Assembly (NCBI GenBank): GCA_902362775.1 | Contig: CABIXV010000002.1 | Coordinates: 263,225 to 327,224, forward strand | DNA from: Clostridiales bacterium | GTDB lineage: Bacteria > Bacillota > Clostridia > Oscillospirales > Oscillospiraceae | Direction of reading: 5' to 3' | Length of the DNA: 64,000 bases | Shown here: one piece after another, positions 15,369 through 24,830 of the stretch | Layout: every line of letters starts with the position of its first letter | Numbering within the stretch: position 1 is the stretch's first letter | Program-made: the position numbers and the translations under genes | Notes under the pieces: generated by a model | The model's database searches: none | What the model saw: the letters and a program-made list of their open reading frames with translations, nothing else | Told to the model about the DNA's origin: nothing

Positions 15369-15821
15369 ATGAGTACCTGCTTTTTCATCGGACACCGCGA
15401 GGCTTTGGATAGTCTCCTACCTCAATTATCTGCTGAAATTGAGCGGCATATCACTGAATATGGCGTGACAGAGTTCGTTGTAGGTAGATATGGCCGCTTT
15501 GATGCACTGGCGGCAAAGTGCATCAAGGCAGCAAAGAAGCGCCACCCGGAGGTGACGCTTACTTTGCTGCTGCCTATCATCCGTATGACCGCCCTACTCC
15601 AACACAGCCTGGTTTTGATGGAACATTCAACCCGTCAGGGATGGAGACTGTTCCGAAATGTGCCGCTATTGCCCTGGCTAACCGGTATATGGGTGGCTCA
15701 CAACGAATATCTGATTGCCTATGTGCAGCATTTAGTCAGCAATGCGTGGGATTTAGTGGAATATGCCTGAAGATACGAAAAGCAAGGGACTATTACGGCT
15801 ACCGCATTGTTAAAGCCATAA
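15369..15821 (+). pseudogene. SLOG/DUF1273-like Rossmann protein, degraded
   Basis: ATG 15369 has GGAGG 9 bp upstream. The protein begins MSTCFFIGHREA and VVGRYGRFDALAAKCIK, typical of small Rossmann-fold SLOG proteins. One base is missing near 15576, after which the sensible reading YHPYDRPTPTQPGFDGTF continues in the next frame. One extra G near 15688-15692 brings it back to VAHNEYLIAYVQHLVSNAWDLVEYA. TGA at 15768-15770 then interrupts a plausible tail ending RYEKQGTIT at 15819. Function is unknown; SLOG proteins often bind nucleotides and some act in immunity. Confidence 0.65.
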
Positions 15822-15850
15822 GCAAAGTGAATATAAACGCTTTATGGGAA

Positions 15851-15879
15851 TTGAAATTTTTTCTTAAAACTGATACAAT
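15851..15879 (+). promoter_or_regulatory. Promoter for the membrane-protein/type III R-M cargo
   Basis: TTGAAA (15851-15856) and TACAAT (15874-15879) with a 17-bp spacer lie in AT-rich DNA about 145 bp upstream of the gene at 16026. No other gene is supported in 15822-16025. Confidence 0.65.
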
Positions 15880-16025
15880 ACTACAAAAAAGTGGTTCCTG
15901 GGAACATTCGCCATAAACTCTACAAAAATATACATTGGTATTCAACGAGGTGCAACGCATGCAACAGTTAAATGAACAGCAACTAAAGTCAATCTGTTAA
16001 ATAAAATGAGCAGAGGAATGTTGGT

Positions 16026-16769
16026 ATGAGAAAATCTAAATTTTTTGCAATAATTATTTCTGCATTTCTATTATCGGTGGTCGTAATCCCGATTGCAATC
16101 AATGAATCATATAAGCACGGCGTGGTTTATGTGACAAAATGGGATGCGGCAGATGTGCTTTCCTACTATGGTTCTCTATTGGGTTCAGTCTCTACAATAT
16201 TGGCTCTTGTCATTACGATCATTTTTACAAAAAAGCAGATACAACGGGACCGATTTTTAGAACTTAACCGTACAAAATGGGAAAAAGTAGATTTAAGTGT
16301 TACACAAATGCTAATCGATATTTCTCCTTTGAAGATGTGTAATTTTAAAGCATTAAATGGCGCTATTACAGAAAACTTACATATCATAATTTCCAATCTG
16401 CTACAATATGAAGCTACTGCAAAAACATCATTAAATAATATCAAATGCTATATTAATCCAATTGAATATCGCAAAATTGAAGTTTTAATAGAAGAAATAT
16501 ATAATTCAATTATGCATTTTTGCAAAATTGGAGATGAATTATTAGACGAATACCTGACTCTACAAACTTTAGCTCTAGAGCACGGAGGAACCATTCCCAA
16601 TGAAGAGTTGCTAAAACATCTCGACAGGGCAACTGAAATAAATAAAAGAATCCCTCTGGCACACGATGCTGAATATCAAAGGTTATTTAATATGAAACGA
16701 GATGTATTTGAGAAAATATATGCCGAAATTGAAGTTGAGGCAAATAAAAAATTGCAATTTAGAAAATAG
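16026..16769 (+). CDS. Two-TM membrane protein of unknown function, AT-rich cargo
   Basis: A 247-residue protein with two hydrophobic segments near residues 7-25 (FFAIIISAFLLSVVVIPIAI) and 47-66 (YYGSLLGSVSTILALVITII), followed by a cytosolic helical domain of about 180 residues. The short loop between the segments contains WDAADVLSYYGSLLGS. I do not recognise a named family. The gene is clearly more AT-rich than its neighbours, which suggests recent transfer. It precedes the type III methyltransferase by 11 bp, so it is probably co-transcribed with it; a link to phage defence is inferred from location only. Confidence 0.65.
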   Translation: MRKSKFFAIIISAFLLSVVVIPIAINESYKHGVVYVTKWDAADVLSYYGSLLGSVSTILALVITIIFTKKQIQRDRFLELNRTKWEKVDLSVTQMLIDISPLKMCNFKALNGAITENLHIIISNLLQYEATAKTSLNNIKCYINPIEYRKIEVLIEEIYNSIMHFCKIGDELLDEYLTLQTLALEHGGTIPNEELLKHLDRATEINKRIPLAHDAEYQRLFNMKRDVFEKIYAEIEVEANKKLQFRK

Positions 16770-16780
16770 GGGAAATAGGT

Positions 16781-18358
16781 ATGCCCACACTTGAATGGAT
16801 TGGAAAAGACAAGGTAGTCAACCACCATCTGGAGGTCCCCTACCGGGTGCTGGAGGAACAGTATACATACAACGCAGACCATAGCGAAAACATGATTATC
16901 CGTGGAGACAATCTGGAGGCGCTCAAGGCTCTGCTACCCCGGTATGAGGGGAGGGTCAAGTGCGTCTATATTGATCCGCCCTACAACACAGGGGAAGAAA
17001 GCTGGATTTATAATGACAATGTAGCTGACCCTCAAATGCAAAAATGGCTAGGCGAAATAGTGGGAAAAGAGGATGAGGACTTATCAAGACATGATAAGTG
17101 GTTATGTATGATGTACCCACGGCTAAAGTTATTACAAAGGCTATTACATGAATCTGGTTCAATATTCATAAGTATTGATGATAATGAATTATCAAATTTA
17201 CGTTTGATGTGTGATGAGATTTTTGGAGCAAGGAATTTTATCGCGATATTTATATGGGAAAAGCGATTGAACCGTGAAAATCGGAAAGCAGTATCATCTC
17301 GTCACGATTATGTCCTTTGCTATGCCAAGAACAGGACAAGTGAGCGTCGAGTTTTAAAACAACTTCCGATGTCTGGGGAGGCTTTAGATAGATATTCTAA
17401 CCCAGATAATGACCCCCGCGGCCCATGGAAATCTGACCCTGCCACTGCTCAAGCTGGACATGCTACGCAAGAGCAATTCTATGTATTACAGCTACCGAAC
17501 GGCAAATCTCACACACTTCCGGCGGGGCGGTGTTGGCTTTATACAAAGGAAAACATGATAAAAGCTATAGCTGAAGGACGAATTTGGCTGGGGGCGGATG
17601 GCAACAATGTACCAAGAAAAAAGACATATCTTTTTGAAAAAGACAGGGGCTTAACACCAGAAACAATCTGGTTTGCAGATGATGTTTCAACAAATGAGCA
17701 GGCTAAAAACGAACTAAAAAGAATTTTCCCTGAAACGATTCCCTTTACAACCCCTAAACCTCACGAGTTGGTTGAGCGAATGATTCAAATTTGTTCGGAA
17801 GATGACGATATAATTCTCGACTCCTTCGCCGGTTCCGGCACCACCGCCCACGCGGTTCTCAACATGAATAAAGCCGACGGCGGACACCGCAAATTCATCC
17901 TGGTAGAGATGATGGACTACGCTGAGAGCATTACCGCCGAACGGGTCAAGCGGGTCATTGACGGCTACGGCGAAGGGAAAAACGCTGTGGAGGGTACAGG
18001 CGGTGATTTCACCTTTTATGACCTTGGCCCCGTTCTGCTCCTGCCCAACGGCAATCTGAACGAGGACGTGGGCGCGGCAAAAATCCGGGAGTACGTCTAT
18101 TTCATGGAGACGAAGTCCTCCATTGAGCCGGATAAAGCGGACGAACCCTACTACATGGGCGTTCATCTGGACAGCGCCTATTATTTCTATTATGAGCGGG
18201 ACAGCCTCACCACCCTGAACCGCGACTTTTTGGGGGGCGTCAAAACCAAGGCGGGCCGATACACCATTTACGCCGATCAATGCACCCTGAGCCAAGCGGA
18301 GTTGGAGCGGTGGCACATCACCTTCAAAAAAATCCCGCGGGACATTTCAAAGCTGTAA
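16781..18358 (+). CDS. Type III restriction-modification system DNA methyltransferase (Mod)
   Basis: A 525-residue N6-adenine methyltransferase of beta arrangement. Catalytic DPPYNTG lies near residues 65-71, the variable target-recognition part spans about 80-345, and the AdoMet motif DSFAGSGTTAHAV lies near 345-357. It modifies one strand of an asymmetric site and gives specificity to Res. The stretch from about 17015 to 17820, covering the recognition domain, is visibly more AT-rich than both flanks, as if swapped in by recombination. GGGGAAATAGGT precedes ATG 16781. The res gene follows 12 bp after the stop, with its own AAGGAGG. Confidence 0.9.
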   Translation: MPTLEWIGKDKVVNHHLEVPYRVLEEQYTYNADHSENMIIRGDNLEALKALLPRYEGRVKCVYIDPPYNTGEESWIYNDNVADPQMQKWLGEIVGKEDEDLSRHDKWLCMMYPRLKLLQRLLHESGSIFISIDDNELSNLRLMCDEIFGARNFIAIFIWEKRLNRENRKAVSSRHDYVLCYAKNRTSERRVLKQLPMSGEALDRYSNPDNDPRGPWKSDPATAQAGHATQEQFYVLQLPNGKSHTLPAGRCWLYTKENMIKAIAEGRIWLGADGNNVPRKKTYLFEKDRGLTPETIWFADDVSTNEQAKNELKRIFPETIPFTTPKPHELVERMIQICSEDDDIILDSFAGSGTTAHAVLNMNKADGGHRKFILVEMMDYAESITAERVKRVIDGYGEGKNAVEGTGGDFTFYDLGPVLLLPNGNLNEDVGAAKIREYVYFMETKSSIEPDKADEPYYMGVHLDSAYYFYYERDSLTTLNRDFLGGVKTKAGRYTIYADQCTLSQAELERWHITFKKIPRDISKL

Positions 18359-18370
18359 GGAGGCGGCGTT

Positions 18371-20983
18371 ATGGAGCTGAAAACCTATCAGAAGCAGGTC
18401 ATGGACGATCTGTCCGCCTACCTGGGCCATCTGAACCGGGACCGTGAACTGTTCACCGCCTGGAAGGGTTACTGGATGGATAAGGATATCCCCGTAGGGC
18501 TGGGCGGCGTCCCGGCCTACAAGTCTGCCATTCCCGGTGTTCCCCATGTCTGCACAAAAGTCCCCACCGGCGGTGGAAAGACCTTTATGGCCTGTGCCGC
18601 CCTCAAACGCATTTTTGACACCATGCCCATGGACAAACCCCAAGTGGTGGTGTGGCTTGTGCCGTCGGACTCCATTCTCACACAGACCATCCGGAACCTG
18701 TCCAACCCGGATCACGAATACCGCCTGCGGCTCAATTCGGACTTTGCCGGACGGGTGGGCGTGTATACAAAGGAAATGCTCCTGAGCGGCCAGCAGTTTT
18801 CCCCCGATACCGTCCGGGAGATGCTTACGGTCTGTGTGCTGAGCTACGCCTCCCTGCGCATTGACAGCAAGAAAAAGGACGTGCGCAAGGTCTACCAGGA
18901 GAATGGAAACCTGCTGAAATTCGCCCAGTATTTCAAGGATGATTCCGTACTGCTGGCCGATACGCCGGATACAGCGTTGATCCAGGTGCTGCGGCAGTTG
19001 TCCCCTGTGGTAGTGGTGGACGAGAGCCACAACGCCGGGTCGGATTTGAGCGTGGAAATGCTGAACAACCTGAATCCGTCCTTTGTGCTGGATTTGACTG
19101 CCACCCCCAGGAAGAACAGCAATATCCTCTCCTATGTGGACGCCCGGGAGCTGAAAAAAGAGAACATGGTGAAGCTCCCGGTGGTGGTGTATAACCGCAC
19201 CTCCCGTCAGAGCGTGATCCAAGACGCCATCCAGCTCCGGAGCAGCATTGAGCAGCAGGCATTAGCAGAGGAAGAGGCAGGCGGGGCGTACATCCGGCCT
19301 ATTGTTCTGTTCCAGGCCCAACCCAAGATCAACGAGGACAGCGAAACCTTTGATAAGATCAAGGCTATGCTGGTGGATATGGGGATTCCGAAGGAGGAAA
19401 TCGCGATCAAAACCTCCAAAGTGGACGAGCTGGGGAAAACGGACCTCATGAGCCGGGATTGCCCTATTCGGTACATTATCACGGTCAACGCTCTCAAAGA
19501 AGGGTGGGATTGCCCTTTTGCGTACATTCTGGCATCATTAGCGAATAAGACCTCCAAGGTGGATGTAGAGCAGATTTTGGGACGTATCCTCCGCCAGCCC
19601 TACGCAAAGCGGCACCGCTCTCCGCTGCTGAATACCTCCTATGTGCTGACCTGCTCCAATGATTTCAGAAATACTCTGGACAGCATTGTGAGCGGCTTGA
19701 ATATGGCGGGATTCAGCCGGAAGGACTTCCGGGTGGGCGAAGCCCCCGACCTGGCTCCTGCGCCTAAGCCGGATGAAGCGGAACAGATGGAATTCGGCGG
19801 AACCGCTCCCGATGCAGAGGCAGATCCGTTTGATGATATTGATACGGAGGCAGTAAAACAGGCGCTGGCGGGCGGAAGTGAACAGCCTGATTCTCCCCTC
19901 AGAGAGATGCTTCAGGATGCACAGCGTCAGGCGGACAGCTACGATACGGAAATGAAGGAGAGCGGCAGCGCAGGCTTTTGGGGAGGGGAGCTGGGAGAGA
20001 TGTTGAACCAAAACGCCATACAGTCTCAGTTTATGGAGGAAGCCTCCGCTTTGCGTATTCCGCAGTTTTTCCTTAAAGGTACACCTGATTTGTTCGGTGG
20101 GGAGTATGAACTGCTGGAAGCGGAAAATCTGTCGGAGGGGTTTTCTCTCAGTGGCCAGGACGCGCAGATCAACTTTGAGTTGGCCACCGGCGAGATGTAC
20201 CGGGTGGACCTCCAGGAGAAGGGAGAGGCGATCCCCAAGTATATGCGGGCCTCCAAGGAGGAAAGCGAGTATATCCGGGAACGATTGGCGAAGCTGCCGC
20301 CGGAGAAGAAGGTTCAGCAATGTGTTTCTTTAATTTGCGGAAACCTGAACCGGAACGACCGCTACGCCGCCCAGGAGATCAGCGCATATGTCCATCGCGT
20401 CGTGGAGAACATGACGGAGGACGAGTTGGCGGCGATGGAGACGGCGATTCCCACCTATGCGCGAAAAATCCAGGAAAAAATTGATGGGCTGGAGCGGGCC
20501 TACCGGACGGCCCAATTCAAGAAGTGGCTGGACAGCGGGAGAGTGGTATGCAGGGAGTCCTATGCCCTGCCGCAGGTTATTACGCCCGCTGAAACGATTG
20601 ATACTATCCCGTATTCTTTATACGATGCCGAGAAAGATGACATGAACCAGGAGGAGCGGAACCTGATCGACATTGTAGTAGGGCTGGGCAATATCAGGTG
20701 GTGGCACCGGATCATTGAGCGCAAGGGATTCCGGCTCAACGGGAATATCAACCATTATCCTGATTTTATGGTCATGACAAAGGCCGGGAAGCTGGTGCTG
20801 ATTGAATTCAAGGGCGATGATCGTGATAACAGTGACAGCAAGATGAAGCTGGAACTTGGCCGTCAGTGGCAGGCACAGGCGGGGCCAAACTATCGCTATT
20901 TTATGGTATTTAAGAATAAAGATTTTGGCATTGATGGAGCCTATAAACTTGAGCAGTTTGTAGAAATCATGAGGGAACTATAA
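18371..20983 (+). CDS. Type III restriction endonuclease subunit (Res)
   Basis: An 870-residue helicase-nuclease. Walker A PTGGGKT is near residues 65-71, the DEAD-like motif DESH near 216, the SAT-like motif TATPRK follows, and helicase motif VI is QILGRILRQP. The C-terminal PD-(D/E)xK nuclease has PDF near residue 797 and EFKGDD near 811. It cuts DNA between two inversely oriented unmodified sites after ATP-dependent communication. All key motifs appear intact. The ORF ends 4 bp before a strong hairpin, beyond which lies the right end of the inner element. Confidence 0.9.
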   Translation: MELKTYQKQVMDDLSAYLGHLNRDRELFTAWKGYWMDKDIPVGLGGVPAYKSAIPGVPHVCTKVPTGGGKTFMACAALKRIFDTMPMDKPQVVVWLVPSDSILTQTIRNLSNPDHEYRLRLNSDFAGRVGVYTKEMLLSGQQFSPDTVREMLTVCVLSYASLRIDSKKKDVRKVYQENGNLLKFAQYFKDDSVLLADTPDTALIQVLRQLSPVVVVDESHNAGSDLSVEMLNNLNPSFVLDLTATPRKNSNILSYVDARELKKENMVKLPVVVYNRTSRQSVIQDAIQLRSSIEQQALAEEEAGGAYIRPIVLFQAQPKINEDSETFDKIKAMLVDMGIPKEEIAIKTSKVDELGKTDLMSRDCPIRYIITVNALKEGWDCPFAYILASLANKTSKVDVEQILGRILRQPYAKRHRSPLLNTSYVLTCSNDFRNTLDSIVSGLNMAGFSRKDFRVGEAPDLAPAPKPDEAEQMEFGGTAPDAEADPFDDIDTEAVKQALAGGSEQPDSPLREMLQDAQRQADSYDTEMKESGSAGFWGGELGEMLNQNAIQSQFMEEASALRIPQFFLKGTPDLFGGEYELLEAENLSEGFSLSGQDAQINFELATGEMYRVDLQEKGEAIPKYMRASKEESEYIRERLAKLPPEKKVQQCVSLICGNLNRNDRYAAQEISAYVHRVVENMTEDELAAMETAIPTYARKIQEKIDGLERAYRTAQFKKWLDSGRVVCRESYALPQVITPAETIDTIPYSLYDAEKDDMNQEERNLIDIVVGLGNIRWWHRIIERKGFRLNGNINHYPDFMVMTKAGKLVLIEFKGDDRDNSDSKMKLELGRQWQAQAGPNYRYFMVFKNKDFGIDGAYKLEQFVEIMREL

Positions 20984-20986
20984 CAT

Positions 20987-21020
20987 AACGAGGCTCAGAC
21001 AAATATGCCTGAGCCTCGTT
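20987..21020 (+). terminator. Hairpin after res
   Basis: AACGAGGCTCAG (20987-20998) and CTGAGCCTCGTT (21009-21020) form a perfect 12-bp stem with a 10-nt loop. The T-run is weak (ACTCATAATTTT). Confidence 0.65.
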
Positions 21021-21041
21021 ACTCATAATTTTAATGTTGGA

Positions 21042-21071
21042 TGGTGAATTTGCCCTTGACAAATCACTTCT
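21042..21071 (-). repeat. Right terminal sequence of inner element
   Basis: Reading inward on the minus strand from the CA core at 21072-21073, 14 bases precede AAGGG (21057-21053), a 5-bp spacer and TCACCA (21047-21042). Spacing and core motifs equal those at the left end. Confidence 0.8.
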
Positions 21072-21074
21072 CAG

Positions 21075-22676
21075 AAGCTCTTTCTCGAGCGATATGCAGC
21101 TGAAAATGGATTTGACAACACTCTGTTTCTGGCCGACGACGGTTACTCCGGGACCAACTTCGACCGGCCCGCGTGGAAGAAGATCATGGAGATGATTGAG
21201 AACGGCGAGGTGGAAACCCTGATCGTCAAGGATCTCAGCCGCTTGGGGTGCGAATACCTGCAGGTGGGCCAGCTGACGGAGCTCTACTTCCCGGAGAAGG
21301 GCGTCCGGTTTATCGCGGTCAATGACGGTGTAGACTCCCTGGTGGAGAGCAGCAACGACTTCAACCCTATCCGAAACTGGGCCAACGAGCTCCACGCCAA
21401 GGACACCAGCAAAAAGGTACGTTCCATCAAAAAGATGCAGGCGGAACGCGGGGAACGACTTGGCTCCAAACCGCCCTACGGCTACCGGAAAAAGGACGCA
21501 CAATCCAAAGAAATCATACCGGACGAGGCGACTGCCCCTGTGGTATGCCGGATCTTCGAACTGTGCGCCGCCGGGAAAGGGCCCAACCAGATCACCAGGA
21601 TCCTGACCAGAGAGCAAATCCTGAACCCGACCAACCAGTACTACCAGGCTACCGGGACAGCCTGCAACCACCTGGACACGACCCGCCCGTATAGCTGGTG
21701 CGGCAAGACAGTGGCAAATATCCTGGAGAATATTGCCTATCTTGGCCACACGCTCAGCATGAAACACACGACGCTCTCCTACAAAAACAAGAAGCAGATC
21801 CGCAGGCCGGAGAGCGAGCAGATCCTGGTGAAGAACACCCATGCTCCGCTGGTATCGCAGGAACTCTGGGAGATCGTTCAGGAGGTTCGCCAGCACAAGC
21901 GCCGACCGCCCAAATACATGGAGGGACCTAATCTATTCTCCGGCCTGGTCTACTGCTCCGACTGCGGAAAATACTTGGTGTTGTGCCGGACGGAGAAGAT
22001 GCGGGAGGATCAGTACTACTTCCGGTGCTCCACCTACGGCAAGCGGGGAAAGGACGCCTGCACACCGCACCAAATCCGTGAGGTAGACCTGAAAGCCATT
22101 GTATTGGACGATCTGCGCAGGGTGACCCATTTCGCCCGGATGAAGGAGCGGCAGTTCGCGGAGTACATCAACCAGAAAAACACGCTGGAGTTGCGGCGGG
22201 AGATCAACCGTGTGCAGAAGGAGCTGGACGCCATGCGTCGCAGAAACGGAGAACTGAGCGTCCTGTTCAAACGGCTCTACGAGGACAACGTGCTGGGACG
22301 GGTGACCAACGAACAGTTCCGGATGCTCTCCGCTGACTACAACGGAGAGCAGAAAGAGCTGGAGTTGGCTATCCCCACGAAGGAGGAACAGCTGGAGAGG
22401 CTGAAAGCCTCGGTCGCCAATGTGGACGCCTTCATCGAGAAGGCCAAGCAGTACACCGCCATCGACGAGCTGACTCCTCAGCTGCTGCGGCTGTTCATCC
22501 AGCGCATCGAGATCGGGGAGCGGTCGAAGAAACACTCCCGTTCCGCTGGTCAGAGCGTCCGAATCGTGTACCGGGACATCGGCGCACTGGATACGCCCAT
22601 GCGGGAGGGCGACCACGCACCGCACATGGCAAAAGAACTCACAGAGAAAGAAGCAATCATGCGGTTGCTGGCATGA
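21075..22676 (+). pseudogene. Large serine recombinase of the outer element, C-terminal 533 residues
   Basis: The frame is open from just inside the insertion and reads KLFLERYAAENGFDNTL, then DDGYSGTNFDRPAWKK and IVKDLSRLG, so the resolvase domain lacks only its first 29 residues with the catalytic Ser. The recombinase domain, zinc ribbon (YCSDCGKYLVLC) and coiled coil are intact to the TGA at 22674-22676. The missing start is at 5698-5784. As it stands the half cannot catalyse recombination, but precise excision of the inner element would recreate a complete 562-residue enzyme. Confidence 0.9.
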
Positions 22677-22680
22677 AAAC

Positions 22681-22714
22681 ACAGAGGCGGACGGCTTCCG
22701 CCGTCCGCCTCTGT
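22681..22714 (+). terminator. Strong hairpin after outer recombinase
   Basis: ACAGAGGCGGACGGC (22681-22695) and GCCGTCCGCCTCTGT (22700-22714) form a perfect 15-bp stem with a TTCC loop right after the recombinase stop. There is little T-run. Confidence 0.65.
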
Positions 22715-22799
22715 GCCTGACAATTCACCCGGTTCAGAAAATGTACCTATGGGAACCATCAGAAGGCAGCTTCTCCTTTTTTAAACTAAGGAATATAAT

Positions 22800-23735
22800 T
22801 TATGTCTCAGACCCGGGAAAGTATTCCTTCAAACCACGAACAAATTCTTTAGCGATGTCTGACAAAATATAGTCCTGGTGCTTCATCCAGCCAATTTCTG
22901 AGCGAATATTACAGTTTTCTAAACGGAGCGTTCTACGATTAGTGGCTGTTTCTGGTGAGGATTGATAAATATTATCACTATAAATAGAGTTTAAATAGTA
23001 GCCATGTGTTGTATTCAGGTGTTCAAAAATAGCTGATCGGGATGTTGTAGCAATCCGTTGCCGCGCACGTGGAATTCCCAATTTTCGGAAGATATCAGAG
23101 TACGGTCCGGATGCCTGTCCTGAATAAAGAATAACAGGATACCCTGCTAAAGCATCAGGAGAAACACTGCTTTGTTCTTGATGAAACAAAGGATTCGAAC
23201 GCCCCACAGTAATACCAACTTCTAAGCTGGCCAGAGAATAGAATTGTATCTTTTGGGCTTTAAACTTCTGTTCTTCAGCAGGCAAATAGCAGCTCCAAGT
23301 ACGATATACTCCTATCTCCGCAATCCTATCTGCCACCAAAGTAGGAACATCAGGTTCATACTCTTCATACTGCTGGATACATACACATTCATTTTTATAC
23401 TTTTCCAGCAGCTTCCCACATAGAGCAGACACAAAAGGGAAACCCATACTTGCTACAGAAAAGCAAACTTCATTACGCTTGTTTTCTTCAAAAAACATAT
23501 CCAATTGATCTAACTGAATTTGCAGGGGTTTTAGATATGCTACAACGCGATGTCCAAAGGGTGTTAACTTAACACCTTTAGGCGTTCTAATAAATATTTC
23601 ATTTCCTAATTCCCTCTCCAAATTTTGAATTGCATTTGACAAAGCTGAGTGTGGGATAAACAAATTTTGTGCTGCTTTATTAATTGAAGATGTTTTTGCA
23701 ATCTCTAATATATATTTCAGTTGTGCAATAGTCAT
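22800..23735 (-). CDS. LysR family transcriptional regulator
   Basis: A 311-residue protein with an N-terminal winged helix-turn-helix (MTIAQLKYILEIAKTSSINKAAQ, then SALSNAIQNLERELG) and a C-terminal periplasmic-binding-like effector domain. ATG 23735 is chosen because GGAG lies just upstream and the helix-turn-helix starts there; an upstream in-frame start at 23795 would add 20 unrelated residues. It stands alone between mobile remnants, and no divergently transcribed target gene remains, so its regulon is unknown. It is AT-richer than the chromosomal genes to the right. Confidence 0.85.
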   Translation of the reverse strand: MTIAQLKYILEIAKTSSINKAAQNLFIPHSALSNAIQNLERELGNEIFIRTPKGVKLTPFGHRVVAYLKPLQIQLDQLDMFFEENKRNEVCFSVASMGFPFVSALCGKLLEKYKNECVCIQQYEEYEPDVPTLVADRIAEIGVYRTWSCYLPAEEQKFKAQKIQFYSLASLEVGITVGRSNPLFHQEQSSVSPDALAGYPVILYSGQASGPYSDIFRKLGIPRARQRIATTSRSAIFEHLNTTHGYYLNSIYSDNIYQSSPETATNRRTLRLENCNIRSEIGWMKHQDYILSDIAKEFVRGLKEYFPGSET

Positions 23736-23875
23736 TTTCTCCGCACTCCTCACATGAACATTCGTTAATATATACTTCACTTTTCTACAGCACATAAAGT
23801 TTAAATTAAATTTACATGATTATAGGCAGCTTGTCCATACTAAATAGTAGATTCATCTTCAGGTGGATGTAATGT

Positions 23876-24400
23876 TCAACATAGGAAGGTCTGTAAGGAA
23901 TTGATAGGGATTTTATGGAACTGTTCCTGCTTGGATACATCTCTCTGAAGCGATTTGTAATACGAAGAACGATTTAATTTCAGAATTCCGCATAGTTCCG
24001 CAATTGGATATTTCTTTTCGTGATGGATCACCTGAATAACAAGATATTCTCTTTCCTGCCAGACTCGGCTCAACCTCTTTTCCTCCCCTTTCCAGCTCCT
24101 TCTTTTCCCGCTCTGCGATTTCTTGATAGCTCTTTCCTTCCGCCAGACAAGCTCTAACAATTTCGACCCATTCGTCCAACATTGTATCCCGTTTGGCCAT
24201 TTGAATCCCTCCGGCTTTTAAGAGGTCTTTGAATTCTCTATGGTCATTATAGCATTTGATCTATCCGCAGGGAACAGAGGGGCTTACAATTTTGTATTTC
24301 AAGCATAGATCCGTATAACTAATGTCCCCGTTCAGATATTCCTTTACTGCCTGTAGTTTTACCTGTACTGGATATTTTTTGTTCTTTTACATAGGATATA
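23876..24400 (-). pseudogene. Degraded IS3-type transposase remnant
   Basis: Minus-strand pieces in different frames resemble IS3-family proteins. Around 24270-24390 an OrfA-like start reads KNKKYPVQVKLQAVKEYLNG and ISYTDLCLKYKIVS. Around 23876-24200 an OrfB-like start reads HHEKKYPIAELCGILKLNRSSYYK. No complete frame or terminal inverted repeat is visible and the transposase catalytic part is missing. It is a fragment within the decayed island. Confidence 0.6.
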
Positions 24401-24830
24401 GCCCCTCTCCCCTGTACATCTCATACAGTCGCATTCAATTAATTTGAGAGACAATACACTTTCGATACACAGTAGCTATTGCTTTCTCCTCGCATAATAT
24501 TTTCAACTACTCAAATTTTCTTTTCTACTGGCAGTTTCCCCTTATGCGGCCCCCTTTCGCTCTACTTTTTTACTTGTCTACTTTATTGGGCGTATATCAC
24601 CATGAGATTTATTTTTAATGTACCAGGGCCCCGCCGTATGGTGGGGCCCTGACTGTTCGACCCTGTTTCTGCTACGGCACCATTGTGCGAGGTTAGGTGG
24701 ATGCGTACCTCTCACAGAAGGAAACGCCCTCACCGCTGGAGTGGTTTGGCACAGCGGTGTGTGGGGAGGTTTTTCTCCTTTTTGGGAGTGGGCAATAACT
24801 TGTGAATTTTTAGCCGGATGTTGGGGGCCT
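24401..24830. other. Gene-poor stretch with one hairpin
   Basis: No credible gene is seen here. CAGGGCCCC (24624-24632) and GGGGCCCTG (24643-24651) form a 9-bp stem with a 10-nt loop, but no T-run follows. The sequence around 24401-24600 is AT-rich and looks like decayed mobile DNA. Confidence 0.4.

Larger units (their letters stand above)
5782..21073. mobile_element. Inner Tn4451-like mobilizable element, 15.3 kb, inserted in a recombinase gene
   Basis: A CA dinucleotide occurs at both junctions (5782-5783 and 21072-21073). Fourteen bases inside each lies AAGGG-N5-TCACCA, in opposite orientation at the two ends. The element contains TnpV, TnpW and a TnpX-type large serine recombinase, whose family integrates at a 2-bp core, plus a MobQ relaxase, an oriT, a ParM/ParR-like operon and type III restriction-modification cargo. 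Deleting one CA plus the interior restores the host recombinase frame exactly. The length between cores is 15,290 bp. The known Tn4451 target core is GA rather than CA, so this would be a related but different specificity. Confidence 0.85.
1150..22720. mobile_element. Outer mobilizable element, split by a nested element
   Basis: The outer element comprises the SOS-type promoter and sigma-like gene (1155-1764), RepA-like ATPase, MobC, MobP relaxase, small genes to 5613, and a large serine recombinase whose two halves lie at 5698-5784 and 21075-22676. Without the 15.3-kb insert its length would be about 6 kb, typical of small mobilizable islands of gut Clostridia. The right edge is taken as just after the recombinase terminator and the left edge as just before the first promoter. 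No terminal repeat or attachment site was recognised for this element, so both ends are approximate. Confidence 0.5.
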
